A DNA stretch of 64,000 nucleotides from Callaeas wilsoni (Eukaryota; Chordata; Aves; Passeriformes; Callaeidae): contig VWPU01011588.1 in assembly GCA_013398955.1 (NCBI GenBank), positions 186,001 to 250,000 on the forward strand. Direction: 5' to 3'. The notes under the pieces were generated by a model. It had not been told where the DNA came from. It searched no databases and saw only the letters and a list, made by a program, of their open reading frames with translations. Positions 47,495 to 61,465 of the stretch are shown here, one piece after another; within the stretch, counting starts at the first letter, position 1, and each line of letters starts with the position of its first letter. The translations under genes were made by a program, and so were the position numbers.

Positions 47495-50400
47495 ATAGCT
47501 TAAAATATTTCATACTCACTTTTTATACTCCCATATGGTATAAGTCTTATCTCAACCTGTATTTCAATAAAGTCAGTAAAGGAATTTTCTTTATAGAAGA
47601 TGGATTTCTAACCTAAATGTGTTAGGTTTTTGTTTTCTAGACATCCACTACTGGTATAAATGTTAACACTAGTAAAATCTGGAAATTCACCTTTCTGTTA
47701 CGCATAGGGTGTAGACAATACTCTGAAGGTAGAAGGAAGCATGCTGGCTGTTCAGCCTAACTGTGGAAATTATTCAGGCTGTATGACCTCCTTCAGAAAC
47801 CTTGAACTGAGCCTGTAATCTCTGCAGGAGTTCACGTTTCCCACAGCCTGCTGAGGAGCTGATGGGAGGCAGCCAGGGAGAGGAAGTGAGGTTGGAGCAG
47901 TAAGAGGAAGGTTATGGGAAGCAGTCAGGAAGTTGCTCTTCCTGGACATGTGGAAACACCAGGGTCTCTCTAGCAGGAATTGTAACTGGAATTCATGGGG
48001 TGTTTGTTTTTTTCCTGACTGAGCAAGGACTGTTCACACTGCATGTCTGTGTAGCACACTGTGCTATTTAAGGGTGAAAGCTAGAGAAATTTCAAAGACT
48101 AGTTACAATGTCAGAAAGACAAAGATAGTTTAGGTATATCTCAGCATAGTCTCCAAATGGAAGCCTAATTATTGATCTATATTTCTTAATCTAATTTTTG
48201 TAATTCTTTCTATTTAGAATATGAATTTATGTTTAAATATTCCACCAGTTTTCAACAAACAGTAGCACATTTTCAGTCCTATCAAGCAGAAAAGTTTGAT
48301 CCAAATCCTTTTTGGATTACATTCTTAGGATGCATCTGAATGCTTTGTTTAAAATCTATTGTTTGTTGCAAATTGAACAACTATCCCTCTCCATATTAAG
48401 GTTATGCTTGAAGCACCTTACCTAATTTTATTGCAATTGCCCAGTGCTGAACAATATTTTACAGAAAAAAAAAAGAAGGAAAAGAAAGGTTAGTGACAAA
48501 AATCTTCCATATTTTTTTCAAAAAATTGTGATGTATTTGAACCTTCCCACTTGAGAGTGGTCCAGGTGCTTTGTCTAGTTTGAATGGTTTCTGCAATACA
48601 GCACTGGAAGCATTGGTGATTTTACATGAAGTAATTACTAAAAAAGAGTTCTATGTGACTCTTCTATGCAATGAAGAATAGTTTGAAGTAAACAATGGAG
48701 ACATGATTACTGAAGGGCAGCTCCCATCCCTGAGACAGAAGGTTGTGAGAATTTAAGAACATAATAAAGATAATGATTTACAAATCAAAGTCTAGTGTCT
48801 ACAAGATCTTTTTATGTAGTATTATATCTCAGAAATTTCCAGCAGAGTTTAGAAGACATCTATTTTTCATCAGCACATCTATTTTAAAAATGAGAAACAA
48901 CTCAACTTTTAACTGGAATTCAAGCAGAATATGCCAGTGTTGGTCAGATGCTTTTAACTTTGGTTTAAGTAGTCCTGATTTGAGGAATGGAACTAGATAG
49001 CAGTGGTGAACAGGGTTTTGATTAAGCCACTTGAGCTTACAAGCTTACAAGAATACACTTATTCTTGAAGGAGTGAGTAGGATTCAAATGGCATGAGCAC
49101 CACAAATTCCCTCCTAAGGTCTGGTGAGCATCTTCGGACTTGGAGGAAAAAACACCACAATTTATATTACTCTTCATGGGAGATTTCACAAGACATAGCT
49201 TAGTGGTAGTGTCTCAATCCTCTTTCTGAATACAGACCTAGCTCCTTCTGATATAGTGGCTTCCAGTAACGAGATATTCCTAATGTTTCCTTTAGATTGA
49301 CTGTTGTCAGCCTGAGGTAACTGCATGAGGGGGAAGAATCACACTGAATAGAGATCAAATATGATGGTGGGGTTAGCTTTTAAAAATTTGTATGGAGGAT
49401 AAGGTGGGCCTACTTTCATTGAGAATTATTAAAGAAAAACTGGCTACAGAATGAGGTAAAGATGGGTGATGGCAGCCGAGAGAGTTTAAAGTGGACATCA
49501 ATCATGTAATACTGAGTGTTCAGCTGTAAATATTTTGTTCCCATATACTGAATTGCAATGTGGGGGAAACTATCTGTAATGAAGAAATTTCTCTAGTGAA
49601 TAATCTCTAGGTTATACTAAGCAGTGCATTTATGCAATGGGGCTGCAAGCGGCCTCTGGGAGCTCTTACCAACCTTAGTACACATTCAGGCATTCCTAAG
49701 GATGTCATCACCTTGGGCTGCTATCCAGCAGTTTGTGTGAGAAAAACTTTGTGTTCTATTGAAGCAAGGAGCACTACAGAAACAGCAGAAATGTTTCGCA
49801 AAACTGTGCTGGAACATCCAAAGAGTGAAAGCTGTGAAAATTCAACATGTTTGCTAAATAGGTCTCCTCTAGTCCGAGTCAGAAAATCTGCCAACTGCCA
49901 CAGCATATATGGCACAGAGACTTTGAAGATATCAATACTGTTAATTTCTCCCTAAGCATGGAGACACCTGTAATTTGCCCAAAGAAAAATGATGGTAGGA
50001 AAATGTTTAACCTTCATCTGTGGTTCAGCAGCAGCTTTGGGGATCTGCTTTGATTTAGCAATGATCTAGCTCAGTGCTTCCTAAGTTGGTGGTATCTAAA
50101 CCTTATACACAATCTTTTAATTATTTTCAGGCAATTTTTCTTCACACTGGTATTGTAAACAAAAGGAGGTCTAGAAATGCATGAGAATGTCTGGAGAAGC
50201 TTGGGTAACTTTCATAGATTTAAGAGCATTTAAAATAGTGAGTAGATTTTACATTTAGTAAAATTATAATGCTTTATAATTAACTTAAAAGGATATATAG
50301 TTTGTGTTAATGTAATAAAAATAATTTTGCAGTATATTTGTTAATATTACATATAAGTAGATAAAATATTAAGCATGTTTTGGTATTTTGAATGAAACAA

Positions 50401-50714
50401 TGTGAGATGAAGCTGCATGGAGATCGCATAACTTGCGAAATGTGAAAATTTAATATTTCACAGATCAAGTCACGCTCATGTAATACGCTTGCATGTAAGC
50501 AAGGAAGTGCCTAAAAGAACAATTATACAGAAATTCCCAAGACCCTCTCCAGGAACTCAATATGCTGAGGTGCCTTTCTAAAGTGCCTGTACCCTAATAT
50601 AGGCCATATGGGGAACCAACACACTGAGTTAAAGACCTGTGTGCAGTTGCTGGGCCACGGATTTTTCAGGATCACAAAGATACTATGGGATGACTCCCAT
50701 GACTGGAGCGCTGC
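47495..50714. other. Unique AT-rich sequence
   Basis: No repeat family was seen. A 107-codon plus-strand frame at 49632-49955 is the longest non-repeat frame on that strand. It has no recognisable motif and I treat it as chance. Confidence 0.4.
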
Positions 50715-51876
50715 AATTCAATAAACTTCTACAATGAAATGGCTCAACTGGTAAATGAGGGGAGAGCAACGGATATTGACTACTTAGACTTCAGTAAGGC
50801 CTTTGACACTGTCACTCCCAGACAAGCTGTTAAAGCATGGGCTGGATGAGGAGAGAGTGAGGTGATTGAAAATTACCTGAGTATCCAAGTCCAGAGAGTG
50901 GTGGCACAAAGACTAGCTGGAGGCCAGTGCCTAGTGGTGTATCCAGGGGCCAGTGTTGGGTTCAATCCTGTTTAACATCTTCATCATGGGCGTGCTGATG
51001 ACACAGAGCTGGAATTAAAGGATGATAAGCCAGAGGGTCATGCTGCCATCCAGCGGGATCCTGACAGGATGGGAGAAATGGGTTGAAAGGAACTTCAGGT
51101 ACTTCAACCTGAAGTGTGAAGTCTCACACCTGGTAGGAAACAATGCCAAGCACCAATAAATTCTGGAGGCCATGCAGCTGGGAATCATCTTCACAGAAAA
51201 GGCACTGGGGGTCCTGGTGGACACCAGGTTTCACATGAGCCAGCAATGTACCCTTACCACAAAAAAGGTGGAAGATATCTTGGGCTGCACTAAAAAAATT
51301 GTTGTCAGCAGGTTGAGAGTGGTGATCCTTCCCCTCTACTGGGCACTGTTGAGGCCACATCTGGAGTTCTGTGTTCAGTTCTTGGCTCCCCAGTGCAAGA
51401 GAGACATGGACATACTGGAGAGAATCCAACAAAAGGCCACAAAAATGACGAAAAGACTGGATCATCCTTCCTATGAGGAAAGACTCAGAGAATTGAAACA
51501 GTTTAGACTGGAGAAGAGAAGCCTCAGAGAGGAACTTAGTATTATACATAGATAACCTGATAGGAGAATGCAAAGAGGACAAAGCTAAGCTGTCTTCAGT
51601 GCTGCCCCGTGACAGGACAACAGGCAATGGACTCAAATTACAGACACACAGGATGTTCCCACTGAACATCAGGAAACACTTTTTTACTCTGAGCATGACT
51701 GAACACTTGCACAGGCTGCCCAGCAGGTCGTGAAGTCTCTGCCCTTGGAGATCTTCAAAAACCACCTGGACATGGTCCTGGGCAGTCATACCTAGATGGT
51801 CCTGGTGGAGCAAGGGGTTTTTGACCAGGTGGACTCCATGGGTCTCCTAACATCAGCCAGTATGTGATTCTGTGAC
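50715..51876 (+). mobile_element. CR1 LINE, 5'-truncated, with a deletion at the catalytic site
   Basis: The plus strand encodes YLDFSKAFDTV (about 50780), then NIFI followed almost directly by ADDTEL (50994 on). About a dozen residues that normally lie before the catalytic FADD are missing, together with its phenylalanine. The thumb and C-terminal region ([34 protein letters not shown]) is open at 51172-51555. It ends with TATGTGATTCTGTGACA. It is inactive. Confidence 0.94.
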
Positions 51877-54800
51877 AATACTGTGTCATCACAATTTCTA
51901 TGATAGTGTGTGAGTTTTATGAGAGTAGAATATCTGAAAATAAAGTGGGATCATTCAAATAGATTATAATGAACCAGTGATTGAGATGACTATAAATAGC
52001 ATACTGGGGAGTTAAAGTAGTTTTTGTGTAAATGAGGTCTCTGAGGAATTTTGATGTTGCCAAGATAGATTTGTTGTGTGCATCATAAATACTCACGTTC
52101 TAGTTTGTAAGAAACTAATAGATTTTTGTAATAAAAACTGTTTAACATATGGCTTGTTCTTTAGCTCATGAAGGATACAGTATTTTGTCTACTATTTTAT
52201 TAAATTTTATTGTTTGGCATGACAAAACCGCTCACAAAATATATTCAATTGCTCTCTCATTATCTAGTAGATACTAAAAGAAAAAAATTAGTCCTTCAGA
52301 TTCACTGTAGGTAGTTAAACCTCTGTTCATCATAGACTTTCACTCAAACACTGCAATTTTTTGTATTATAATGATATTGTCTTTATAAATGCTTTGCTAT
52401 GCAGAGAAATACTTAACTACTGTCATCTGAGCTACTGTCTGCTGACATGCTCAAACTCTGTAGGGTTTCTTATTGATGCTGAGACCACTTTATCTCTCTC
52501 TGACAGCATGAAGTGGGCACATCATATTTGTATTCATTTTCAGGCTTCTTGTCACCGCCAAGTTGTTGAAAAGTTCCTTTAGTTGTGATCCACACTCGAA
52601 AGTCCTGCCAGGCATATAAAATACTAAAGGGGAATCAGTCATAGTGCAGATACCACCTTTTAATATTGGGATGAATTTTGAAAAAAAAAAAGGTATTGCA
52701 AATCCAAGTGGATTTCCTTGTGAACCACCTTACATAAGGGATGAAGTATATATATTGTGATAGCAAGTTTGGGTGGGTGCTGTAGAATATAGTCTTGAGG
52801 GCTTTGTTTTACATTTGAAGCTTTGTTCTCTGTGAAATTCCTAAAAGACTACTGAAGCAAAATTGGTGAACATTGAACTATGCAGGCAGGGCAGACTTGT
52901 AGCCCTATATATTTTATCTGGAAAGATATGGCTATATTCGTTTGGTCTTTTATAAATATTTTATTAAATACTTGCTATTAGAAGAAAATATCCCTGGAGC
53001 TGTTATCTTCTTTAAAAATTGAATTTCAGTATATTGCACAGAACAGTAGGGCTCAGGCTTATGACTAAATCATATAAACATACATAGCTCTAATGTCATA
53101 AACAGGGAAGAGTGTCTGAATCATTGCAGACAATTAGGTATGATGTAAAACATATTTAATATTCCCCAAGTTGGAAAAGCACCCACATTTCAGATCAGGA
53201 AAAGAAGGCTTGCTTAGAAAGTATTGCAGCACTATGAACTTTCACAACAGTTAAAAGTTGCACATTAGTAAACAAATTTGGATGTAAAGAATGTAATTTT
53301 CATAACAATTTAATTCAGTAAAACATAAGGGGTAGGGAATAGAAAAAGAAGAATGTTATATCATCGAATAAGTATTTAAACTAATTTGGATACTTGTCTC
53401 CGTAACAAAATGAAAATATTCTAAACAGGAAAAAAACAAACCAAAACAACCATATGATTTTGTCCCAGATCTTCAGAGCTTTCCCACATTTCATAACATT
53501 CAAGCACAATGTATTAATTTCACTGCTATAGGTGTCCATATTTCCATTCTTAATGAGATTTTAGCTTGTGCAAACATTCTGGTATTGCTAGACTTTTTCA
53601 TCTGCTTTTTATTATCTGTTGAGCTATATCAAATTTCTGCTTCAAAGCAAATATACTTAATGCTCTCTCCATAACTTTCTTCAGCATGTAGAAGAAATAC
53701 ACATGAATGATTGATTATTTGAGGACCAAATATATGTCCCATAGTATGATTTCTAACCAGTTTTTAAGAGACTGAGTGCTTTTTGATGTTTGTGTTAGTT
53801 AGAGCTCTGGGCAACACCCGTCACTGTTGTTCAGAAGATGGATGGTTGTAACTGCTATTATGTCTACTGTGTGCAATTTCAGAGAGCCACTAATATAAAT
53901 GTTGTATGGTTTATTGCTTCATGGAAAAATGAGTCTCTTAATGCAGCATGGCTCTGGTTATTCTTCATTACCTGAAATACTGTGGAAGAGCTTGTATGTC
54001 TAATGAGAATTATAGATTCAGTGCAGAGTGTACAAAATATAATTATCACTGTTTCCAGACTTAAAAGGGTACTTATTCATCATGTGCAAAAATATTCAAG
54101 GAACATTAAGAAACTTTGTTCCTACTTATTACACTGACTGCGTAGAAAAATGCATAATAATGAAGGAATCATAAATCTTCTCATTCCCGTAGGTCTTTTT
54201 TGAACCATTTGTTTGATAGTGAATGAACACGAAGCTCGGTGTGACAGAACCTTGTATCTATACACAACTGTTGTGTTTTTTTCTTCTTCTTCTGTTTCTG
54301 CCTATAGCCATGTACAATGGATGATAACAAATACAACTTTGTCTTCCCTTTTGCAGTAATGGGTTTAAATGAAGACTGTAGATCAGAATCTAAATATCTT
54401 CTAAATGTATAAAGACTGCAGAACTCTAGAAAAAATTGTATAATGTTTTGTCTGGTGTTGAAGTGGAGTGATTGGTATTTAGACTTGGCTTTTCCTCCAT
54501 AAAAATGAATTAATTCAGAAATATGACTGTCTATATCTATGTATGTGCCTTACAACATGACCACTTCTCAGATGAGAATAAGTAACAGATACTTACCATG
54601 TTCTGGAGTTATAGTTAGCATTATGAGCCTATCATAGACTTTTTAGGAAAATCCAAACGACTTAAGTATCTTTATATAATTTTGTACTTAAATGGTACAA
54701 GAAAAAACTGAAAAATCTTACAGAAGGTACTAGAGTATTTTGTTAAATATGTTATTGATTTAATTACGTGCCAATCTTGGATTGAATGTGACACAAATTT

Positions 54801-57800
54801 CCACATATTCAATCATGGGCAGCAGATTTTCAGAAGGACTAGAACGAAAAGACCTTAAAATGTTTAGCTGGGTTTCATAGTTCAGCTTGAATGTGACCTT
54901 TTTTCACTTAGGTCAAACTCAGTCTTTAAGAGATATTCTCTTTATTTGGTGGAGCTAATCTCTGAAATGAAAAGCTGTGTAACCACTGTATAATGCACAA
55001 TATGTGACTGTGTTGTTAGCACCCAGAGAAGTTTACTGAGATTAACTTCCAACTTTGCTTCCTTGCTACAGCAAAAGTGACTGGAGCAGGAGGAACTTTA
55101 CTACACAATGCTAAATGTTTCAAGTTTCTCAGGGATTTAAAGATAATTTTCCTCTGATTTGTATGAAAGAGCTAGGCAAACAGAATAAAAATGCCTTTGC
55201 ATGGATGCACACAAGTAAATGAGAGAGAGGGAAGATTTTCTGCCCATTAGCTAAGGGAACCCAATACCTGGGACAGGAAAAGACCAGACATCAGTCTAAA
55301 AATTATTAATATAATAATTTATAGAGTAATTAAAATAATAATAATAGCTACAACAACAACAAAAATAAAGCTTAGATCTTAGAACATATATGAATATTTA
55401 TATTTGCACTGGAGGTAAGAATCAGATCTTTCATTCATCTTTTACTACGTAGAGTGAAATAACCACTGATTTTATTGCCATGCTTCCTCCTGTCTCTTGC
55501 CGTACAATCACTGAATTATTCCATGGAATGATGAATAGCTTATTGTAAAGGGTATCGTGAGACCTACTCAGAATATTCTTTAACATGGTAATTGATTTGC
55601 AGTCCATGTAGACAGGTACTAAATGCCTCCAATGTTATGCATCAGCTGCCTCACTGCAGTGACAACAGTTAGGTGACACATAGGAGTTGAAATCCTCTTC
55701 TAATTCAGTCATTACATATTAAACTAATTAATAAGCACAGTATGAATTTTAAGCAACTGAAAACAAATAAATATAACTGTGCTGAATTAGGGAATTTGTG
55801 TGTGAATATGCTTTGAAGATTTTCTCTCCTCAGATATGCAGTACACAATACAGATTTATGAAAAACCTTGTGATCCATTATAGTCTGTCAGTAACCTCAA
55901 TAATATGTTTACAGACCTTTTGTCCTTCAAGGCATTAAGGTCAAAATTTCATGGATGATATAAAAAGGCAACTTTTTTGTCTATATATTGTTTTTATAAC
56001 CTCTTTAGCTAGAATTAAGCTATTTTTCAAGATTGGAAAGATGCTCTCTGGCCAGAATAATATTGAATATGGTGCAGCTAAGAATGCTCTGCATTAACCT
56101 CATTGAATCCAGTGAATTTACTTCTACTTATACCAGGGAAGAAACAGAACTACTGCAACAGAAGAGATTAATATGGATGATTGCATTATTTTTAGATGGA
56201 TGTAGGGTTTATACCCAAACTAATAGAGTGCTAAATCACTGAAACGAGACAGCAATTCTTTCTACTTTGATTAATGAATCATACAAGCATGTGTACCTGT
56301 CTAGGTTTTCAAAATCAACAGCAGAAGAGTAACCAGGGGTATACTAGGGGAGGGAGGGGGAGTAACAAAACCAAACCAAGCCTTAGTGGTTTGTTATTCA
56401 GATCTATTAATTTATCCCTCATTACCACAGAACCCTGTTCACTGCTGTTGCTGATACTTGCATCACAAAGCACTAGAGAAGACATTTATATAACAGCCTA
56501 ATAAATGAGAATTTCAAACTGAAATTGGCTCTTTTTTCCCTCCTGTAAGCAGAAAAAAAATGCAAATTCAGATGATAAATCTATAGAATGAAGTCACTTT
56601 ACAGATGTGTTAAATCAAATTAAGAGCGCTTTTATAATATTGAGCAAATGGCAGCTGTACAAAATTATTCATTTGTCCCATCTATTATAGTTAATTTTGC
56701 TGACTTCTAGTACTTAATTTACATTTGTTAAACTACCTAAATAATGTAGGAGGCGGTACAAATGGTATGTTTGTTCATAGTAGAATTTATCATGTAGCTT
56801 AGGATACAAGTGTTTTGTCTACTTCGTATTTTCCTTTTTTTCTTGACAGCTTTAATCAATGAAATGGAATTGCTAAAAGGTATTTTAAGACTTATTTTAG
56901 AGGTGGAATCTACTTTTTAAAGGACAAACAGATTGTGGTAAAAATATGTCAACAAGGAGAACAAAAGTTAGTAGAAAGTTCAAGGCTGTCTTAACTATTT
57001 TGGTTTCTGATACCTCAGAAATGATGTCAGCTTCTTGACCCTACTTGTTTCTTTGGAGCATGCCAAATAGAATTAAAAAGTTTCACAACACCTTTACTAT
57101 TTGTATGGCTGGTGTTGAAGCTAGGAGGACACAAAACCTTTCAGGTTCTTTTTTCTAATGATGCAAGCATATATTTATAATTTAGGATGATATATGTCAT
57201 GGTTAGTTTTGCACTCGCAGGGAGCCAATCATACAGGTAGCAGGTAAGCTTCTCCTGTATTAGATTAAAATTAATTCTTGTGCCAGAGTCTGCTGGGGAT
57301 ACTCAGGTGCTAACATTTTATTGACCTTAGTGGGAAAGGAAATGGTTTTTCTGATGTACTATTAGACCTGGTATTCAGGATTGGTTGGAGTGTATAAATT
57401 GAAGAAAACTGCATTTAAAAAAAGAAAAAAAAGAGTGCTCTTATATATAAACACAAAATCCTGTCACAGATTTTCCTCTGCAAGAAGTTCTTCCAGCAAA
57501 AATACAGAGATTTAGTTATTGCTTGGCAGAGGGAAAATAAAGGCATTCGCTAAAGACAGGACAAATTACCTTGACGTATTTAGGTAATAGCATGGGATAG
57601 TTACAATTTTTTGAGGTCACTTTCGTAAATTGACTACCAGAACATTTTATATAAGAACAGAGAAATACCCAGAGGTAGTTTATGAAGTTAGTAGGTCTCA
57701 GTGTTTTTGTTTTCAAAGTGATTTTTCATTCTTTCCCTAATATTTTACTTCCTTAGTGACTGCCACCAAGCACTTAGTTACTGTGTAACCATGCTGCTGT

Positions 57801-57913
57801 CACAGCTTCAAGATTACTCACAAAGGGTGACTTCAGCAACCATGGTGATGTGTGAGGTGAGTGTTATTTTCACTCATGTGCAACACTTTTCTTTTTTCAG
57901 ATTTCATCAGCCC
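51877..57913. other. Unique AT-rich sequence
   Basis: No gene or recognisable repeat was found in 6 kb on either strand. Confidence 0.45.
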
Positions 57914-58116
57914 TCTTAATTTCTTCAACCAGAAGGCTGTCAGGCATTGGAACAGGCTGACCAGGGCAGTGGTGGAGTCCCCTCCCCTGCAGTTATATAA
58001 AAGATGTAGAGGTGTGGCCCTTAGAGACATGGTTTGGCGGTGGGTTTAGTTACATCAGGTTAATGGTTGGACTCGATGATCTTAAAGGTCTCTTTAAACC
58101 TAAATTATTCTGTAAT
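57914..58116 (+). mobile_element. CR1 LINE 3' end fragment
   Basis: It encodes AVRHWNRLTRAVVESPPLQL and then the 3' UTR words GGTTTGGCGGTGGGTTTAG, ATGGTTGGACTCGATGATCT and ATTATTCTGTAAT. About 200 bp remain. Confidence 0.9.
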
Positions 58117-58234
58117 ATTTATCCCGCTGTTTGTCTCAGAAGGGCCTTCTGCAATTCTGCAGTTAGTTCTTGCCTCAGCTGCAACTTTCAATTTGTTTTT
58201 TTAACACTAATATAGCTACATATATATTTTAACA

Positions 58235-58560
58235 TTGATAACTTTTGTGTCACCATCAAACTTTAGGCTTACTCCTTACTCTTCCAGACCATTTTTGGAT
58301 GCTTTGAACAGCACAGGACTCAGCAGGCAATTGACAGCATCTCCACTGTTGGCTTCCTTTTTGAAGAAGCACTCCACCCACTACAACTGACTATTTGCTT
58401 CCACTCTCTTCGAATTTTTTTATTTATACTAGGACCTGTTTTATGCCATGGCTGATTAGTTTTCCTCAAGATCCCAGGTAGGTTATGCAAAGCAGATTGC
58501 CCACGTACTTGCTGATCACTTCAGTGAAGGACAAGAGGTTGGTGGAACAGTAATTTCCTT
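58235..58560 (-). mobile_element. Ancient CR1/L3-like LINE fragment
   Basis: Plus-strand words recall the reversed reverse-transcriptase region of old amniote CR1. They are CACCATCAAACTTTAGGCTT, then CAGCACAGGACTCAGCAG, then GCCATGGCTGATTAGTTTTC. The match is patchy and no tail is present, so the call is tentative. Confidence 0.5.
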
Positions 58561-60927
58561 TGAAGAACTTTTACTGGCTCTAGGAAAGAAACTTGTATTA
58601 ATCTCATACACTAATTCTGTCCTTTTTATTGAACTGGCAGTAGTCAAAGTGAAATGAATATGAGTTTACTGCTAATCAACATGAAAACCTACTGTATGGT
58701 GTTAATCTTAGTGGATCTTAGTATAGTAACTGATAAAACATTAGAAATGTACAGTAGTTTAGAGGAACACGAGCAAGTGACATACTGACAATGCAAGCTG
58801 ATGTCATCAGTCACTCTGAATTAAATAGTATAGCAAGAACACACCACAGACAAAAAATTTCAAAAGTATTGGAACTGAGACTTCATTTTTTGAGTTTTAC
58901 AACAGGCTTAACCAGAACCAACTGACTCAGACAAGTGCTTCTGGTAAAATACTGGTAGAAAGAACTGTGGGCTGAGATGGCACAACTTCTACTCCTTTTT
59001 CTCCTGCAGAAGAAATCTGAAACTTACATTTGTGTTGCAATAATATGTGATTTCTTTATGTATTCTTATCTAATCTGCTTGCTTAATGCATGGCTACATG
59101 ATGAACTTTAAATTATTTGTAGTTTCCTCTCATGAGTGCTTTGTATCTCTGGGATTAATTTCAAGTATCTTCTTCCTCAGTCTCTAACTGTCTGGAGAGG
59201 ATTCAACAAGCAATTTACATGCATGTCAGTAAAATGGAGTTCTTATGGGTAAGAATATCCAAGACATTTATTGAGTCAGTATTGGGTGGGGGAATGAGAA
59301 AATCTAAGATTTGATTAATATTTACATTTGCCTCTCAATTGTTGTTTGTGAGTTCTACTTATCAAATTGTAGTCTTCCTTGCTAGGACTAATATTCTGAA
59401 TCCTGGTAAATTGTTTATAGTGAAGTAAGTCTCTCACGGATCCTGAATGGATGTCTTAAGGGCATCCTGAATATAAGTACAAAATAACATTACTGCTTAT
59501 GTTGACAAACCTATAGCTGAAGTTATACCAGACAATTTGAAGTCTCTCAATTAGTGGTTTTTTCAGCTTTAGAATGTTTATGTTACTGACATGAATGTCC
59601 TGTGTATTTTCATCAATGTATTAAACACAAAGGAACGCAAATATGAAGAGAAATCTCTGTGATGTGGTGTTTTTTTCTAAAGCTTAGTCAACTGCTTATT
59701 TTGACTTTGATTTTACAATAAGTATCTTGGTGTCTTTGCACAGCCCTGATGCTGCCACAAATATTTTTAATAGACGAGGGAAAAGGTAATTGAGGGTTTC
59801 ATAATACATTTTCAGCTGTCAGTTGCAAAGCCAGTACAGAAGACCGACTCCACTAAAAGCTAACTTAAAGTGCCATTCGAAATTCTGAGTTTTCTTTCAG
59901 GGGTGTTGCTAGAGTTCACTACACACAAAAAGAAAGGTGCAGCCAGGCATACACACATGCGACAAAGCCAAACAAAGAAAGAAAAGAGAACAAAAGAAAG
60001 AGAAAGATAATGTATTATTTCCAAGAAATGTGGATGCAATCTTTTTACAAAAATGTGTCTAAATGCTATATTTGATTAATATATTTTGTAAAACAGCCCT
60101 CTGGAAGTTTTGTGTCATGAAAAGGGTGTAGGACTGCTGGTTTCAGATGGCAGTAAGAGATAAAAAAAAGAAAGATAAAACCTCAGACAAAGGAGAAAGA
60201 AATCTTTTCAATATTTGTGTTAAATAACAAAAAAATATGTCATCTAAAATATAAAAAGATGGTTAAATCTCCACAGAACTGATATATTGTTATTAAAATT
60301 CTGATCTTTGCCAAAACAATTTTATTAGAATAAATGCCAGTTAATGGTGTGACTTTTTTTAAAAATTTAGTATAGTTGTATCAATGGTGTGTTTTTACAC
60401 CAAACTTCTCTTTTTATCTTTTAATTAGAAAATGTGTATTTATAACCACACCTTCCTTTGTGAAAAGATTAAGCTACTTGTGATTTTGCATTGCTGCTAG
60501 GTTATCAGCAGGAGCTGTCAGCACACATGAGCTGACACATTTAATATATCACCATGATTAGTAACAGTAAACCCTGTTCTGTGATCAGGAGTTCCTCATC
60601 CTGCTCCTACGTGTACAACCAAATGAAAGGACTGCTGAAGTAGTGCAGAGCTTCACACCTGTCAGCCAGGTTCTGCCTGATCATGGTCTCCTACATATGC
60701 ACTGTTGCATTCAGGCCAAGACTGCAATCACAGGTTACAGAATTATGAAATCCTGTAAATCTGAAATTGAAGGCCTGTAGAAATCTTTGAAGATGCTTGA
60801 AGTAATAGGTCAAATTGGTAACAACCAAAGAGCAGAAAAAATAAAGTTCCAGCCCCAGGGAGGGCAAATAGTGAGGCAAGAAGTCATTAGGGTGATTCAA
60901 ACATACAACTGTAGAGTTTTAAAATCA
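58561..60927. other. Unique AT-rich sequence
   Basis: No gene or repeat family was seen. Confidence 0.45.
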
Positions 60928-61465
60928 GGGAATCATAGAATGATTTGAGTTGGAAGGGATCTTGAAGATCATAAATTTCCAAGCCCCCTGCCATAGGCAG
61001 GGACACCTGCCACTAGACCAGGTTGCTCAAAGCCCCATCCAGCCTGGCCTTGAATACTTCTAGGGATTGAGCATCAATAACTTCTCTGGGCAACCTGTGC
61101 CCGTGCCTCATCACCCTCCGAATAAAGAATTTCTTCCTAATATCTAATCTAACCCTGTCCTCTTTCAGTTTTAAAACATTACCCCTTACCCTGTCACTAC
61201 CTGCCTGTATAAAATGTCCCTCTCCCTTCTTTTTATAAGACTCCATAAGGCATTAGAAGGCCTCAATGAGGTCTCCCTGAAGCCTTCTCTTCTCCAGGCT
61301 GAACAACTCCAGCTCTCTCAGCCTGTTTTCATAGGAGAGGTGTCCCAGCCCTCTGACTATCTTCGTGGGTTCCTCTGCACCTGCTCTAACAGGTCCTCAT
61401 CTTTCCTGTGCTAAGGACAGCAGAGCTGGGTACAGTAATTCAGTTGCAATCTCATGAGGGCAAAT
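60928..61465 (-). mobile_element. CR1 LINE fragment, 5'-truncated
   Basis: The plus strand starts GGGAATCATAGAATGATTTG and CCCCCTGCCATAGGCAGGGA, the reversed CR1 3' end. It continues through the ORF2 C-terminus (minus strand: VRLDIRKKFFIRRVMRHG) to about 61465. The 3' UTR type differs from those at 8133 and 43634, so another subfamily is present. Confidence 0.94.

Noticed and set aside
49632..49955. 107-codon plus-strand gene
   Set aside because: There is no recognisable domain and no splice or promoter support. Frames this long are expected a few times in 64 kb of AT-rich DNA on six frames.
51124..51813. 229-codon minus-strand open frame
   Set aside because: It lies antisense to the plus-strand CR1 reverse transcriptase. 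It is a shadow frame with no independent motif.
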